Assembly (NCBI GenBank): GCA_016720655.1
Contig: JADKKE010000032.1
Coordinates: 682,001 to 746,000, forward strand
Source: Bacteroidota bacterium
GTDB lineage: Bacteria > Bacteroidota > Bacteroidia > AKYH767-A > 2013-40CM-41-45
Direction of reading: 5' to 3'
Length of the DNA: 64,000 nt
A program made the translations under genes and the position numbers. Every line of letters starts with the position of its first letter. Position 1 is the stretch's first letter. Below, in pieces: positions 51,121-60,406 of the stretch. The notes beneath the pieces are model-generated. The model was not told the DNA's origin and ran no database searches. It was given only the letters and a program-made list of their open reading frames with translations.

Positions 51121-53823
51121 TTATTTCGTACAACAATCTTTCATCTTCCCCTCGCAATTCATTCCGTTCGATTTGCATTTTTCCATGCACTCTTTGGAAC
51201 ATCCTTGAGCGCAATTGTGATTTTCTTCCTTCATAGAACAGCAGGAGCCACCCATTGCAGGACAGGCTTTTCCGGATCCACATTCAATCCCTTTTTCTTT
51301 GCAGGCTTTCATGCATGCCTCTGAACAGGAACCGCCACCGGAGCAATTCATGCCATTCATTTTGCACTGCTCCATGCATGCGTGATCACAACCTTTTGAA
51401 CAGTCGTGTCCGGCACCCATGTGAGAATGTCCCATGTTCATTCCGGAGCATTTCATTCCTGCTTCGTGACGGATGGTACACATTCCGTTTTCCATTTTTA
51501 GGCAATCGCTGCTATCGCATTTACCATCGGCCATCCATTGAGCACAGGTAGCTGAATCCACAAGACAGTTGCCTGCTGAATCCATCGTGCAACCCATTCC
51601 GCCATCCATGTGGCATTCCATCTTATCGCCTTTGCAACAATCTTTACCCATCATTCCACCTTCTGCATCCCCGGGATGCAATGCAATCAATGGAGCAATC
51701 GTTAAACCAACCAGTGAAGAAAGTTTAATCAGGATATTCATTGAAGGGCCGGAAGTGTCTTTGAATGGATCACCAACCGTATCGCCTACAACTGCAGCTT
51801 TGTGTGGCTCTGATTTCTTATAAAACATTTCACCGTTTATCGCAACTCCTTTCTCAAAAGATTTCTTTGCATTGTCCCAGGCACCACCTGCATTGTTCTG
51901 GAAAATTGCCCACAGAACTCCGCTAACAGTCACACCTGCCATGTAAGCACCCAAAGCTTCAGCACCCATCACCAATCCGATAAGGATAGGAGTAACGATG
52001 GTGATGATACCTGGAAGGATCATTTCGCGGAGCGCAGCCTTTGTAGAAATTTCAACACAACGACTATAATCTGGTTTGCCTGTTCCTTCCATAATTCCTG
52101 GAATCTCGCGGAACTGTCGACGAACTTCATTCACCATATCCATAGCAGCTTTACCAACCGAATTCATCGCAAGCGCAGAGAATACAACAGGAACCATTCC
52201 ACCAATGAACAGTGCAGCAAGCACCTTGGCATCAAAAATATTAATTCCCTGAATTCCTGTGAGAGTAACATAGGCAGCAAACAAAGCAAGCGCAGTTAAT
52301 GCTGCAGAAGCAATCGCAAATCCTTTGCCGATAGCTGCAGTAGTGTTACCAACGGAATCAAGGATATCTGTTTTCTCACGAACCTCGGCAGGAAGTTCAC
52401 TCATTTCAGCAATACCACCTGCATTATCAGCAATCGGACCGAATGCATCAATTGCAAGTTGCATTCCTGTGGTGGCCATCATCGCTGAAGCAGCAATACC
52501 CACGCCGTAGAAACCGGCAAATGTGTAAGCTCCCCAAATTGCTCCGGCAAATAAAATAACTGGCAAGGCTGTAGACATCATCCCGGTTCCAAGTCCTGCG
52601 ATAATATTTGTTGCAGCGCCCGTTGCGGATTTCTGCACAATAGACATCACCGGCTTTTTGCCGAGACCGGTAAAGTATTCTGTGATAAATGAAATCGCAG
52701 CACCCACAAACATTCCGATACATACTGCCCAGAATACATTCATCGATGATGTAGTCAGGCTACTGAATTGACCTGCGTGAAAAATACTCATCGTGATAGT
52801 TGCAGGAAGCATCATTTGGATGAGGAAATAGGAAGCAACAAGTGCAATGAGAATGGAAAACCAATTTCCACGGTTCAGTGCATTTTGAACAGAATCAATA
52901 TTTGCTTTAGCATCATCTTTTACATTCACAAGGAAGGATCCCAGGATGGAAGCGATCACACCAATACCGGCTATAGCAAGTGGAAGAAGGATCGGTCCAA
53001 TGCCACCGAATGCATCTTGTATTCCTCCCATGTCACGGATAATATAATTTCCAAGAACCATGGAAGCAAGCACAGTTGCAACATAAGATCCGAATAAGTC
53101 TGCTCCCATACCGGCAACATCACCCACGTTATCACCAACATTATCTGCAATCGTTGCAGGATTACGTGGATCATCTTCAGGGATACCTGCTTCAACTTTA
53201 CCAACAAGGTCAGCACCTACGTCAGCAGCTTTTGTATAAATACCACCACCAACACGAGCAAACAAAGCGATCGATTCAGCACCAACAGAGAAGCCGGCGA
53301 GAACTTCGAGCACCTTTGTCATGTGTTGATATCCATCCATCTGTCCACCCATAAAGTAGTGGAAAAGGAAAATAAAGAGTAAGCTCAATCCAAGTACTGC
53401 TAATCCTGCCACACCGAGCCCCATCACCAATCCACCGGTAAACGATACTTTCAATGCCTTGGCAAGTGAAGTACGGGCAGCCTGTGTCGTGCGCACATTT
53501 GCTTTCGTTGCAATCCTCATCCCGCTGAATCCTGCGACGGCACTGAAGAAACAACCGAGAACAAAAGAAACCACAATCAGGATGTGGGAATCAGGAACGA
53601 TCTGTGATAAAATTCCCAAACCTGTTCCTGCTAATACCATATATATTGCAAGGATTCGGTATTCAGATTTCAGAAATGCCATTGCACCTTCAGCGATTGC
53701 TGTTGCAATGCCCTGCATCTTGGAATCACCTGCATCTTGTTTCACAACCCATGCCGACTTCACGAACATAAAAAGTAATCCGATGAGGCCTAAAACAGGT
53801 ATTACGTAAATGAAATTTTCCAT
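51121..53823 (-). CDS. hppA: Membrane pyrophosphatase with Cys/Met-rich C-terminal extension
   Basis: 900 residues. Residues 1 to about 716 are a standard ion-pumping pyrophosphatase with about 16 membrane helices: the PPi/Mg site VGADLVGKVEAGIPEDDPRN and IADNVGDNVGDVAGMGAD, then GNTTAAIGKG and VVGDTVGDPFKDTSGPS. The Ala in GNTTAAIG rather than Lys indicates the K+-dependent class. Whether it pumps Na+ or H+ cannot be told. The last 184 residues (51121-51675) are not part of the family: about 29 Cys, 22 Met and 7 His. Three similar units share spacing C-x3-C-x3-C-(x3-C)-x6-C. The C-terminus faces the periplasm in this family, so the tail should too. A metal (Cu+) binding role is inferred. Confidence 0.95.
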   Translation of the reverse strand: MENFIYVIPVLGLIGLLFMFVKSAWVVKQDAGDSKMQGIATAIAEGAMAFLKSEYRILAIYMVLAGTGLGILSQIVPDSHILIVVSFVLGCFFSAVAGFSGMRIATKANVRTTQAARTSLAKALKVSFTGGLVMGLGVAGLAVLGLSLLFIFLFHYFMGGQMDGYQHMTKVLEVLAGFSVGAESIALFARVGGGIYTKAADVGADLVGKVEAGIPEDDPRNPATIADNVGDNVGDVAGMGADLFGSYVATVLASMVLGNYIIRDMGGIQDAFGGIGPILLPLAIAGIGVIASILGSFLVNVKDDAKANIDSVQNALNRGNWFSILIALVASYFLIQMMLPATITMSIFHAGQFSSLTTSSMNVFWAVCIGMFVGAAISFITEYFTGLGKKPVMSIVQKSATGAATNIIAGLGTGMMSTALPVILFAGAIWGAYTFAGFYGVGIAASAMMATTGMQLAIDAFGPIADNAGGIAEMSELPAEVREKTDILDSVGNTTAAIGKGFAIASAALTALALFAAYVTLTGIQGINIFDAKVLAALFIGGMVPVVFSALAMNSVGKAAMDMVNEVRRQFREIPGIMEGTGKPDYSRCVEISTKAALREMILPGIITIVTPILIGLVMGAEALGAYMAGVTVSGVLWAIFQNNAGGAWDNAKKSFEKGVAINGEMFYKKSEPHKAAVVGDTVGDPFKDTSGPSMNILIKLSSLVGLTIAPLIALHPGDAEGGMMGKDCCKGDKMECHMDGGMGCTMDSAGNCLVDSATCAQWMADGKCDSSDCLKMENGMCTIRHEAGMKCSGMNMGHSHMGAGHDCSKGCDHACMEQCKMNGMNCSGGGSCSEACMKACKEKGIECGSGKACPAMGGSCCSMKEENHNCAQGCSKECMEKCKSNGMNCEGKMKDCCTK

Positions 53824-53847
53824 ATCAGTCTAATTTTTCGAGGGCTG

Positions 53848-53877
53848 CAAAGGTAAACGAAACCCTTAAAAATGCAA
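53848..53877 (-). promoter_or_regulatory. hppA promoter, TTG-N19-TACCTTTG
   Basis: On the minus strand, TTG at 53877-53875, a 19-base spacer and TACCTTTG at 53855-53848. Confidence 0.75.
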
Positions 53878-53952
53878 ATTCTGATGAGATTTTGAAGAAA
53901 TTACATTGAACCCACAGGAATTGGGTCATTCAATCAAAAATGGGCATAAATG

Positions 53953-53991
53953 AATCGGACCAGGCATTTCATGAAAATGCCTGGTCCGATT
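53953..53991 (-). terminator. 17-bp perfect hairpin after the lysyl-oxidase-like gene
   Basis: A perfect 17-bp stem (core GGACCAGGCATTT, loop CATGA), followed on the minus strand only by a weakly T-rich stretch. It is likely a terminator or 3'-end stabiliser. Confidence 0.6.
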
Positions 53992-54030
53992 TGGAATTGT
54001 TCTTAAGAAGAACTTTCTAATGTCTTGAAA

Positions 54031-55359
54031 TTATTTTACAAACGAAATCCGTTGTCTTACAGCCTTATCATTCGACAATAAAGTGACAAAATAAATTCCT
54101 TTAGAAAGGTTTAATTCACTCAAATTGAATTGGTAATGGTGACTGCCCATATTTAATATTCCATTTTCGGGTACAGTAATCACTTGCCCAAGAGCATTTG
54201 TAACTTCAATTTTCACAGGTACTCTTTCCGACAAGCTGAAATCGATATTGATTGCATCCTTTGTCGGATTCGGATAAAGTTTGAATCCAAATAAGTCTTC
54301 TGTTTCTGTTTTTGAAATTCCGGTGAGTGTGATTGAAAAGCTCTGCACTTGTTGGTGAAATCCACAGCGATTGTACGCGGTGAGTATGACATCATACGTT
54401 CCGGTTGATGCATACACGTGCACAGGGTTTTCAAGAACACTCGTGTCTCCATCTCCAAAATCCCAAACCAATGAATCAAAATCTGCTGAAGTATTTGTGA
54501 AAGTAACTGTATTCGCATTCGAAGCATATGTGAAATTCACAGTAGGGAATGGAAGATTTAATTGATGCGTTAATGTCCACGGAACAGCAGCCCAGTTATT
54601 GCTGTCATTCATTTCTAAAATCCAATTGTTTGGATCAGTGAATGACACAACGGAATAATCACCATTGCAAACACTATCAAGAGTAATCCACTGACCATAC
54701 AATGCAGCAGAATAAATATCAAGATAGCCTACATAAATTCCCTGGTCAACAGAACAACCGGTTACTGTTCCTAAGCCGTAATTTGGGAAGCTGTCACGAC
54801 CAAGAATATTTCCAGTTGTGTCAACGCAATAGCCATTTCCATTCGTACATGTTCCAAGATTAACAAGGCAATAACTTTGTTTATTACCGGCACCAACTAC
54901 CGGCCACTCATACGGTTGTTTTCCGATCATCGGTTGTCTCAATGTATATTCTGCCCAACCGTCTAGGTGAATATGACCGTGTTGCGGATGATACGTCATG
55001 GTTCCGGCAGGTCGATTAAAAGTTGTAATCGTGCCATTTGTTTTGTGAAAAATAGTTTGTTCTACAAGTTGCTTTGGAGGTTGTCCGTTCGGACAAACAG
55101 GAGTTGTGCATTGCACCAGAACGGTATCACAATAGCATGTATTTATTCCGTGAATTTCCAATGGCCCCCATCCGATATTTGGAGTGGCATTATTTACATA
55201 CAATGTATCTGTTACTTCATAAGATCCGTCAAGGATTGCCTGTGCAGAAGCTGTCATGTCAGGAATCAAATCGCAGTCCTGTGTTCCATCCGGACATTGA
55301 CACCGTGTAGCATCTTGTTGGCTGCATGGCATAATAGAGTGGGAGGTGGGGAGTTCCAA
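54031..55359 (-). CDS. Lysyl-oxidase-like/PKD/T9SS protein, part after a frameshift
   Basis: This frame begins in earnest near 55351. It is the continuation of the 55259-55858 gene. Residues from about 30 to 290 resemble a bacterial lysyl oxidase domain: the copper-binding His cluster in HPQHGHIHLDGWAEY, then GIYVGYLDIYSAALYGQWI and ILEMNDSNN. A PKD domain follows (VWDFGDGDTSVLENP) and then a type A T9SS sorting domain (KLYPNPTKDAI to the end). Lysyl oxidases oxidise amine side chains using copper and a protein-derived quinone. In the restored gene it would be a secreted, surface-delivered enzyme. The activity is inferred from motifs. Confidence 0.75.
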   Translation of the reverse strand: MELPTSHSIMPCSQQDATRCQCPDGTQDCDLIPDMTASAQAILDGSYEVTDTLYVNNATPNIGWGPLEIHGINTCYCDTVLVQCTTPVCPNGQPPKQLVEQTIFHKTNGTITTFNRPAGTMTYHPQHGHIHLDGWAEYTLRQPMIGKQPYEWPVVGAGNKQSYCLVNLGTCTNGNGYCVDTTGNILGRDSFPNYGLGTVTGCSVDQGIYVGYLDIYSAALYGQWITLDSVCNGDYSVVSFTDPNNWILEMNDSNNWAAVPWTLTHQLNLPFPTVNFTYASNANTVTFTNTSADFDSLVWDFGDGDTSVLENPVHVYASTGTYDVILTAYNRCGFHQQVQSFSITLTGISKTETEDLFGFKLYPNPTKDAINIDFSLSERVPVKIEVTNALGQVITVPENGILNMGSHHYQFNLSELNLSKGIYFVTLLSNDKAVRQRISFVK

Positions 55360-55858
55360 AAGTCAAACTAAAGGAATTCACGTCGCCCGAATCAGCATCG
55401 GCAAGGTCAGTAATGATCAGGAACCAGGTTCCGTTCGGATCCCTTCCATTATTGTACAATGCAAGGTCTCCATCCGGATCAAAATCACCTGTGAACGGCG
55501 CAGCATTTCCCAAGTCAGAAAGCAATCCGTGCGAACTGTGTCCACGAAAACATGTGTTTGTGAAATTATCCCCTCCGTCACCATTTCTGTTTGAAAGCAT
55601 CACCACAAAACTATCCGGACTCATTAGTTTTACTTCGATATCTTTATCGTACGAGTGAGTGATGTCAATGCAAACAGTTTCGAGTCCGAAGATGACACTG
55701 TCAATGCTTGTTGGAAGGCCACTCACAACACAAGGATAATATTGTGGAATTGCAACACCGGTAAAATCCGCGATCGGACCACCTGTTCCAATAAATGTTT
55801 GTGCATCGCTCAGCATACTGAATACTGTCATTATAAATGCCAGGTAAATTTTTCTCAT
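55259..55858 (-). CDS. P-domain N-terminal part of the same gene, before the frameshift
   Basis: A signal peptide (to SDAQ, residue 20) is followed by a proprotein-convertase-type P-domain (about 25-165): CIDITHSYDKDIEVKLMSPD, then GDFDPDGDLALYNNGRDPNGTW and VNSFSLTFG at the end. After GTP the frame turns to nonsense and stops at 55259. Removing one C from the run of four (55348-55351) joins it to the frame below, giving a protein of about 600 residues: signal, P-domain, lysyl-oxidase-like, PKD, T9SS domain. Confidence 0.75.
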   Translation of the reverse strand: MRKIYLAFIMTVFSMLSDAQTFIGTGGPIADFTGVAIPQYYPCVVSGLPTSIDSVIFGLETVCIDITHSYDKDIEVKLMSPDSFVVMLSNRNGDGGDNFTNTCFRGHSSHGLLSDLGNAAPFTGDFDPDGDLALYNNGRDPNGTWFLIITDLADADSGDVNSFSLTFGTPHLPLYYAMQPTRCYTVSMSGWNTGLRFDS

Positions 55859-56065
55859 GTTTTAATTTTTATTTGCGAAAGATAACGATTCACCAAAGGA
55901 ACGTGGAAAGATTTTGAAATTAGTACGAAATGATTTTTTAAAACAATCTTCAATCTACAATCTCATATTTCCCAACTCCAACTTCATACTTCCTCCAATC
56001 TTTATGCATCTCGATTTTATTTTCAATCATGATTCGACTTCCAAGGATATATCAGTTTTAAAACG

Positions 56066-56073
56066 TATCTTTG
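56066..56073 (+). promoter_or_regulatory. typA -7 box (TATCTTTG)
   Basis: An exact TAnnTTTG match followed by GCGCCC, 38 bases before the ATG. TTG is absent at -33. Confidence 0.55.
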
Positions 56074-56111
56074 CGCCCGCTTTCGGAACCTCCTCGAATA
56101 GCATTAACTAT

Positions 56112-57908
56112 ATGGAAATCAGAAATATTGCGATTATTGCTCACGTTGACCATGGTAAAACAACCTTGGTTGACAAGATGCTTCATCAGGCCAAATTGTT
56201 CAGGGACAATCAACATACTGTAGACCTTATCCTTGATAACAACGATCTTGAACGTGAACGGGGCATTACGATTGTTGCAAAAAATGTATCGATTCGTTAC
56301 AAAGGAATTAAAATCAACATTATTGATACTCCTGGTCACGCAGATTTTGGAGGTGAAGTTGAACGGGTACTCACAATGGCAGACGGAGTATTGCTACTCG
56401 TAGATGCATTTGAAGGTCCAATGCCTCAAACGCGGTTCGTTACTCAGAAAGCACTTGCACTCGGATTAAAACCAATTGTGGTTATCAATAAAGTTGACAA
56501 GGAAAACTGTCGTCCGGATGAAGTTCATGAACAGATTTTTGATTTGTTTTTCAACTTGTCTGCAACTGAAGATCAGCTCAACTTTCCAACACTTTACGGT
56601 TCTTCGAAACAAGGATGGATGAGTACCGACTGGAATCATCCAACAGATAATATTACAGCACTTCTGGATGCAATCATAGAACATATTCCAGCGGCTCCTG
56701 TACGTGTTGGAACGCCGCAAATGTTAATCACATCACTTGACTATTCTTCTTTTGTCGGACGTATAGCGATCGGTCGTGTTACACGTGGTTCTATGCGGGA
56801 AAGTATGCCGGTCTCTCTGGTGAAAAGAGATGGAAGCATTGTAAAATCAAGAGTGAAAGAATTACACAGCTTCGAAGGATTGGGAAGAAGCAAACAAGAC
56901 ACTGTTCACGCAGGTGATATTTGTGCAATTGTTGGTCTTGAAAATTTCGATATCGGTGATACTGTTGCAGATTTCGAAAATCCTGAAGGACTTCCGACTA
57001 TAGCAGTTGATGAACCGACAATGAGTATGTTGTTTACCATCAACAACTCTCCGTTTTTTGGAAAAGAAGGAAAGTTTGTCACCTCTCGTCACTTGCGTGA
57101 TCGTTTGTACAAAGAAATTGAAAAAAATCTTGCACTGAGAGTTGAGGATACCGGATCTCCGGATGCATACAATGTTTATGGACGCGGTATTCTCCATTTA
57201 TCAATTCTCATTGAAACGATGCGGAGAGAAGGATACGAATTGCAAGTCGGACAGCCACAAGTCATCATCAAACACATTGATGGAGTAAAATGTGAGCCGA
57301 TAGAAAACCTCACGGTAAATGTCCCGGAACAGTTTTCAGGTTCGGTTATCGATCAGGTGACGCAACGAAAAGGAGAATTACTGATCATGGAGCCGAAGGG
57401 AGATGTTCTTCATTTAGAGTTCGGAATTCCAGCACGAGGAATTATCGGTCTGAGAAACAATCTTTTAACTGCAACTCAAGGTGAAGCAGTAATTGCACAC
57501 CGTTTTAAATCATACGAACCGTGGAAAGGCGAAATTCCTGCACGGATAAATGGAGTTCTTCTTTCAATGGACAAAGGCAAATCAACTGCTTATTCGATTG
57601 ATAAATTGCAGGACAGAGGCCGGTTTTTTGTAGAACCAGGCGAAGAAGTGTATGCCGGACAAGTTATCGGAGAGAGCATTCGTCCGGGAGATCTGGTTAT
57701 CAACATCACGCGGGCAAAGCAATTGACGAATATGCGTGCATCGGGAAGTGATGACAATGTTCGGATTACGCCAAAGATCAATTTTTCACTTGAAGAAGCA
57801 ATGGAATACATCGAGAAAGACGAATATCTTGAGGTTACTCCCAAGGCTTTGCGTATGCGAAAAATATTACTCGACGAAAACGAGCGAAAAAGGGCTTCAA
57901 AAAATTAA
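56112..57908 (+). CDS. typA: GTP-binding protein TypA/BipA
   Basis: The frame is open from 55914. The ATG at 56112 is the true start: the chain begins MEIRNIAIIAHVDHGKTTL, and the promoter box lies between. It has 598 residues: a GTPase domain with G1 AHVDHGKTT, G3 DTPGHADFGGEVERVL and G4 INKVDKE, then the EF-G-like domains II, III and V and the TypA-specific C-terminal domain (KGKSTAYSIDKLQDRG). It is a ribosome-associated translational GTPase for stress and assembly. Confidence 0.95.
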   Translation: MEIRNIAIIAHVDHGKTTLVDKMLHQAKLFRDNQHTVDLILDNNDLERERGITIVAKNVSIRYKGIKINIIDTPGHADFGGEVERVLTMADGVLLLVDAFEGPMPQTRFVTQKALALGLKPIVVINKVDKENCRPDEVHEQIFDLFFNLSATEDQLNFPTLYGSSKQGWMSTDWNHPTDNITALLDAIIEHIPAAPVRVGTPQMLITSLDYSSFVGRIAIGRVTRGSMRESMPVSLVKRDGSIVKSRVKELHSFEGLGRSKQDTVHAGDICAIVGLENFDIGDTVADFENPEGLPTIAVDEPTMSMLFTINNSPFFGKEGKFVTSRHLRDRLYKEIEKNLALRVEDTGSPDAYNVYGRGILHLSILIETMRREGYELQVGQPQVIIKHIDGVKCEPIENLTVNVPEQFSGSVIDQVTQRKGELLIMEPKGDVLHLEFGIPARGIIGLRNNLLTATQGEAVIAHRFKSYEPWKGEIPARINGVLLSMDKGKSTAYSIDKLQDRGRFFVEPGEEVYAGQVIGESIRPGDLVINITRAKQLTNMRASGSDDNVRITPKINFSLEEAMEYIEKDEYLEVTPKALRMRKILLDENERKRASKN

Positions 57909-57990
57909 TTAACAACGCTTTTCCATCAAAAAAATTATCATAATATTGCCACTTAAAATTCACCTAAACACCTTTTATCCTCACACGCAA

Positions 57991-59730
57991 ATGAATAAGT
58001 TTAAAACATTGTCCTACATCCTGCTTGGCATCGCGATAGCCGGCTGTAATGGCCTTGGCAAAATGGCGAAAAATTTCAGCCAGGTCAAGTACGAAGTAAC
58101 CCCAAATCCACTCGAATTGCATGGCGACAGCGTTGCAATTGCAGTAAAAGGAACCTATCCTCCGAAGTATTTTGCAAAGAAGGTAGCTGCAACTGTTACT
58201 CCTTTGATCAAATCGTCTACTGCTGAGCATCCTTACAAATCTGTTACCAATGTTGGTGAAAAATCAACAACAGCAGGTAACAAGGTTAATTACAAAACCG
58301 GTGGTAGTTTCACATACAGTGATAAAATTGCTTACACAGCGGATATGAAAGCATCCGATGTGATGATCAAAGCTTCCGGAGCGAAAGGCAAAACTGTAAA
58401 GGAACTTGGTTCCATGAAAATTGCTGATGGAACGATCGTTACTCCTCTGCTTGTACAAGCTGACGAAAAAGTAATCGGTGGTAAAGATGCATTCCAGCGC
58501 ATCACTCCGGCAAATTTTGACGGTACAATGTACTACCTTATCAACACTTCTTCCGTTAACACGAATTTCAAAGTAAAACAGTGCAACATCAGCAACAAAG
58601 TTGAATTTGGAAAATTGGACAGTGCTTTGAAAGCACTCACCCTTGCTCCTTACAGTTTGAAAGGTATCAGCATCATGGGCTACGCATCTCCTGATGGTAC
58701 AGAAAAGATCAATGCTGATCTTTCTGTTAATCGTGGCAAAGCTTCTGCAAAATACATCAGCGCTGCTTTCAAGAAAATGAAAATGAAAATCAGTGCAGAT
58801 AGTTCATTCTTCACGCTGAACAACACCAACGAAGACTGGGGCGGTTTCCAGGCTCTTATGCAATCTTCGGATATGGCACAAAAGGATATGATCCTTCGTA
58901 TTGTTTCTTCCAATTCAGATGCTGAAGCACGTGAAATGGAAATTAAGAAAATGGGTAAAGCATACACTGAAATCGCTGAAGGCGTTCTTCCTAAACTTCG
59001 TCGTTCTGCAATCACTTTGAACGGTGAAAAAACAGGTCGTTCTGATGAGCAAATTACAGCTCTTGCAAAATCCAGCACACCGGATTCACTTAACGTGGAG
59101 GAGATCCTGTATGCTGCGACTCTTACTCAGGACATGAACGAAAAACTTAGCATTTACAGAACAGCTGAACGTTTGTACCCACAAGAATGGCGTGCAGCGA
59201 ATAACACCGGAACAATCCTGTTCATGACCGGTGATGTTGATGGTGCGATGACTGAATTTACAAAAGCGGATCAATTGTCTGCCGGAAATACTACTGTTAA
59301 GAACAACCTCGGTGCGTGCTACAGCCGTAAAGGCGATCGTGCAAATGCTACGATGATGTACGCTGCTGCGGCAGGTGCAGGTCCTGAAGTGAACCAAAAT
59401 CAGGGTATCCTTGATATTAAAAATGGTAACTATGGTAGTGCAGTGAGTAATTATTCCAATACCAACAGTTTCAATGCAGCACTTGCGAAACTTCTTTCTG
59501 GTGATAAAGACGGAGCAATGTCTACTCTCGATGCATCACCTGATAAAGATTCTGCAATGAGCTTGTACCTTAAAGCTGTAATTTCTGCCCGTAAAGGCGA
59601 TGCAACCGGTGTTGTTGATAATCTGAAAAGTTCAGTAGCTAAAGATGCAACAATGAAAGCAATGGCGGCTGAAGATCGTGAATTCATCAAATGGTTCAAC
59701 GATGCTTCTTTCAAAGCAGCGATCCAATAA
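57991..59730 (+). CDS. Lipoprotein with OmpA-like and TPR regions
   Basis: The frame is open from 57946. The ATG at 57991 gives a signal with lipobox IAIAGC-NG (579 residues). The mature protein has a beta-rich N-terminal half, a central OmpA-like stretch near residue 225 (GYASPDGTEKINADLSVNRG), and a C-terminal TPR-like region (from about 375, YPQEWRAANNTGTILFMTGD and SAGNTTVKNNLGACYSRKGD). The OmpA-like part may bind peptidoglycan. It is probably an outer-membrane lipoprotein in cell-envelope organisation. I do not know a named homologue. It ends in a strong terminator. Confidence 0.8.
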   Translation: MNKFKTLSYILLGIAIAGCNGLGKMAKNFSQVKYEVTPNPLELHGDSVAIAVKGTYPPKYFAKKVAATVTPLIKSSTAEHPYKSVTNVGEKSTTAGNKVNYKTGGSFTYSDKIAYTADMKASDVMIKASGAKGKTVKELGSMKIADGTIVTPLLVQADEKVIGGKDAFQRITPANFDGTMYYLINTSSVNTNFKVKQCNISNKVEFGKLDSALKALTLAPYSLKGISIMGYASPDGTEKINADLSVNRGKASAKYISAAFKKMKMKISADSSFFTLNNTNEDWGGFQALMQSSDMAQKDMILRIVSSNSDAEAREMEIKKMGKAYTEIAEGVLPKLRRSAITLNGEKTGRSDEQITALAKSSTPDSLNVEEILYAATLTQDMNEKLSIYRTAERLYPQEWRAANNTGTILFMTGDVDGAMTEFTKADQLSAGNTTVKNNLGACYSRKGDRANATMMYAAAAGAGPEVNQNQGILDIKNGNYGSAVSNYSNTNSFNAALAKLLSGDKDGAMSTLDASPDKDSAMSLYLKAVISARKGDATGVVDNLKSSVAKDATMKAMAAEDREFIKWFNDASFKAAIQ

Positions 59731-59742
59731 TATTTATTCTTC

Positions 59743-59778
59743 AAAAAAAAATCCCGGATAAATCCGGGATTTTTTTTT
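59743..59778. terminator. Bidirectional terminator
   Basis: A 16-bp perfect stem (core ATCCCGGA/TCCGGGAT, loop TAAA) with A and T runs on the two sides, between convergent genes. Confidence 0.9.
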
Positions 59779-59808
59779 GCCTTGATTTTAGTAATTAAAA
59801 CGATTTCA

Positions 59809-60090
59809 TTAATTTTTTCTATCGTTGTTGATGATGATCGTGAGCCCTACGATGGATGCATCACTAGCGGCATGCTTCTGTGGATTTATTTTCAATAACA
59901 ACTCTGCACGTTGATGGGCCTGAGATAGTATTTTCTTCTTGAAACTCATATACATTGAAGCATTTCCGGGTTTTAATTCAGAGACCAATTCATCAACATC
60001 GATTCCCAGACGTTCAGCAATCGCTTCAATCTTTTTGAAATAAGAAATCAACTTCGATAGCTCCGGATGTTGTTCTATAATGAGTTTCAT
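59809..60090 (-). CDS. Small protein of unknown function
   Basis: 93 residues, mostly helical and charged. It starts MKLIIEQHPELSKLISYF, with a middle IEAIAERLGIDVDELVSEL. No signal peptide. It is convergent with the lipoprotein gene and shares its terminator. Codon use looks normal, but a gene this short without recognised homologues is not certain. Confidence 0.5.
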   Translation of the reverse strand: MKLIIEQHPELSKLISYFKKIEAIAERLGIDVDELVSELKPGNASMYMSFKKKILSQAHQRAELLLKINPQKHAASDASIVGLTIIINNDRKN

Positions 60091-60406
60091 AGAAAGAAAT
60101 TAGAAAGTGGGGAATTGTAATTCAGGCAAGCAAGAAAATAAAAAACATTGAATAGTCAAATGGATTCATTCGAATAATTAATTCATCAGAACTTTGAACT
60201 CAGGCAATCTTACTTTAATTCTATAGCATTTGAAAATTCCATAAAAATCAACACTGAATATAATTTAATACGATGGAATTCGAATTATTTTAATTGGGTT
60301 AACATAATATTTCCTAATCCAGATATCCAAAGAGATTAAATTTTAAAGATAGATTATCGAAATAAAATCTGGAGAATCAACTGGAGAGTGTAGGGCAGCT
60401 AATAAA
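60091..60406. other. AT-rich non-coding stretch
   Basis: 316 bases without a convincing ORF, repeat or terminator. It would carry the 3' end of the DUF4159 message. Confidence 0.5.

Noticed and set aside
51121..51675. Separate gene coding for the Cys-rich region
   Set aside because: It is in frame with hppA without a stop, and there is no promoter or good start codon between the two.
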